From NCBI RefSeq assembly GCF_030733265.1, contig NZ_JASHJI010000001.1, positions 682,001-746,000 of the forward strand: a DNA stretch of 64,000 nt. Direction: 5' to 3'. Of this stretch, positions 63,579 through 64,000 are shown in pieces (the stretch's first letter is position 1; each line of letters starts with the position of its first letter). Position numbers and translations under genes: made by a program. The notes below the pieces were generated by a model that was not told the DNA's origin, did not search any database, and saw only the letters and a list, made by a program, of their open reading frames with translations. Source of the stretch: Roseibium sp. MMSF_3412. Lineage in GTDB: Bacteria > Pseudomonadota > Alphaproteobacteria > Rhizobiales > Stappiaceae.

Positions 63579-64000
63579 CTATTCTGAGACTTCTGCCCCG
63601 ACACCCTGAGTGAATGTGCCGGTCGTGTCTGAACCACCGCGGTAGTTTTCGAAGACGACAGCGCGCCGTGCCTGGTCAGACGGCGTAGACGCCCTCGGCG
63701 TCAGCAGGTCCGAAGGATTGTCGACCATCGACGCGAGGTTGGACTGGGTCGCACAGCCGAAATTTTCGTATTCGGTGTTTTCACCGATGCCGCCGCCAAT
63801 GTTTTTCGGCCAGGCGCCGCACGGTCCGGCCGTTGCCTGCATCGCCGCATAGGACAAGCGGATCGGTGCCTCGGCCTTGGGATCCTGCACCGCGTAGGTG
63901 CGTGTCGATATCCGGGACCTGCTTACACCGCCGCGCTGGAGCGCGTGCCTGATATCGCCGGTCACCGCGTGAACGGCGGCTTCATTGGCACCGCCCGACG
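63579..64000 (-). CDS. cpaD: Pilus assembly lipoprotein CpaD (partial, N-terminus outside window)
   Basis: Only the C-terminal ~140 codons are in the window; the frame stays open to the right edge. The end matches the CpaD family: a stretch with CGAWPKNIGG, then ENFGCATQSNLASMVDNPSD and a polar tail. CpaD is an outer-membrane lipoprotein of the Tad/Flp secretin complex. It is the first gene seen of the tad operon on this side, with cpaE, tadA, tadB and tadC following. Confidence 0.88.
   Translation of the reverse strand, partial: SGGANEAAVHAVTGDIRHALQRGGVSRSRISTRTYAVQDPKAEAPIRLSYAAMQATAGPCGAWPKNIGGGIGENTEYENFGCATQSNLASMVDNPSDLLTPRASTPSDQARRAVVFENYRGGSDTTGTFTQGVGAEVSE

Overview
The window is a GC-rich chromosomal segment of an alphaproteobacterium, most likely a member of the Hyphomicrobiales (Rhizobiales). 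The evidence is the run rpmH-rnpA-yidC-engB-argB followed further on by dapD, dapE, truA, fmt and def, a familiar order in that group, plus a CpaF/CpaE-type Tad pilus locus. A marine Stappiaceae-like genus (Roseibium/Labrenzia/Stappia) would fit, but that is inference from gene content and not from any search.

Layout. (1) 0-8 kb: amino-acid metabolism. L-serine dehydratase (sdaA), an aspartate:alanine antiporter with aspartate 4-decarboxylase (a proton-motive metabolic cycle), a MAPEG protein, then a YheO/DauR-type regulator translationally coupled to a PLP aminotransferase and followed by an FMN-binding oxidase-like protein. (2) 8-14.9 kb: a GntR regulator, an exported beta-propeller, a VOC protein with a divergent double winged-helix regulator, anmK coupled to a class III transaminase, an AraC regulator, and between the last two a strong minus-strand terminator behind a chain of hairpins that looks like an unannotated small RNA or attenuator. 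(3) 14.9-22 kb: a minus-strand set of exported proteins (DUF3299, a secreted arginase/agmatinase-fold enzyme, a small secreted protein, a YtcJ-like amidohydrolase) and a large AsmA-like protein. (4) 22-30 kb: a beta-hydroxyacid dehydrogenase, a HAD phosphatase, a phytanoyl-CoA-dioxygenase-like oxygenase facing a LacI regulator across two identical operators, tRNA-Arg(ACG), an orphan sensor kinase, and a TVP38 membrane protein paired with a MerA/Lpd-like flavoprotein.

(5) 30-54 kb: conserved housekeeping backbone (rpmH, rnpA, yidC, engB, argB, a nucleotidase, dapD, dapE, truA, fmt, def, rmuC). It is interrupted at several points by accessory genes and repeats. Two 266-bp copies of a MITE-like element sit at 34.6 and 50.8 kb in opposite orientation, a three-unit array of a ~150-bp palindromic repeat lies at 36.5 kb, and degenerate relatives lie at 40.8 and 51.2 kb. 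(6) 54-64 kb: an NlpC/P60 peptidase, a MarR regulator and a leucyl aminopeptidase, then the Tad pilus locus (tadD on one strand, tadC-tadB-tadA-cpaE-cpaD on the other, with an RraA-family gene between them). The last gene, cpaD, runs off the right edge.

No phage, CRISPR array, transposase or defence island was seen. The less ordinary signals are RNA- and repeat-level: possible competing hairpins over the aspT ribosome-binding site, the hairpin chain at 13.5 kb, the MITE-like pair whose two ends carry matching variants, and a CtrA-like box in front of tadD.
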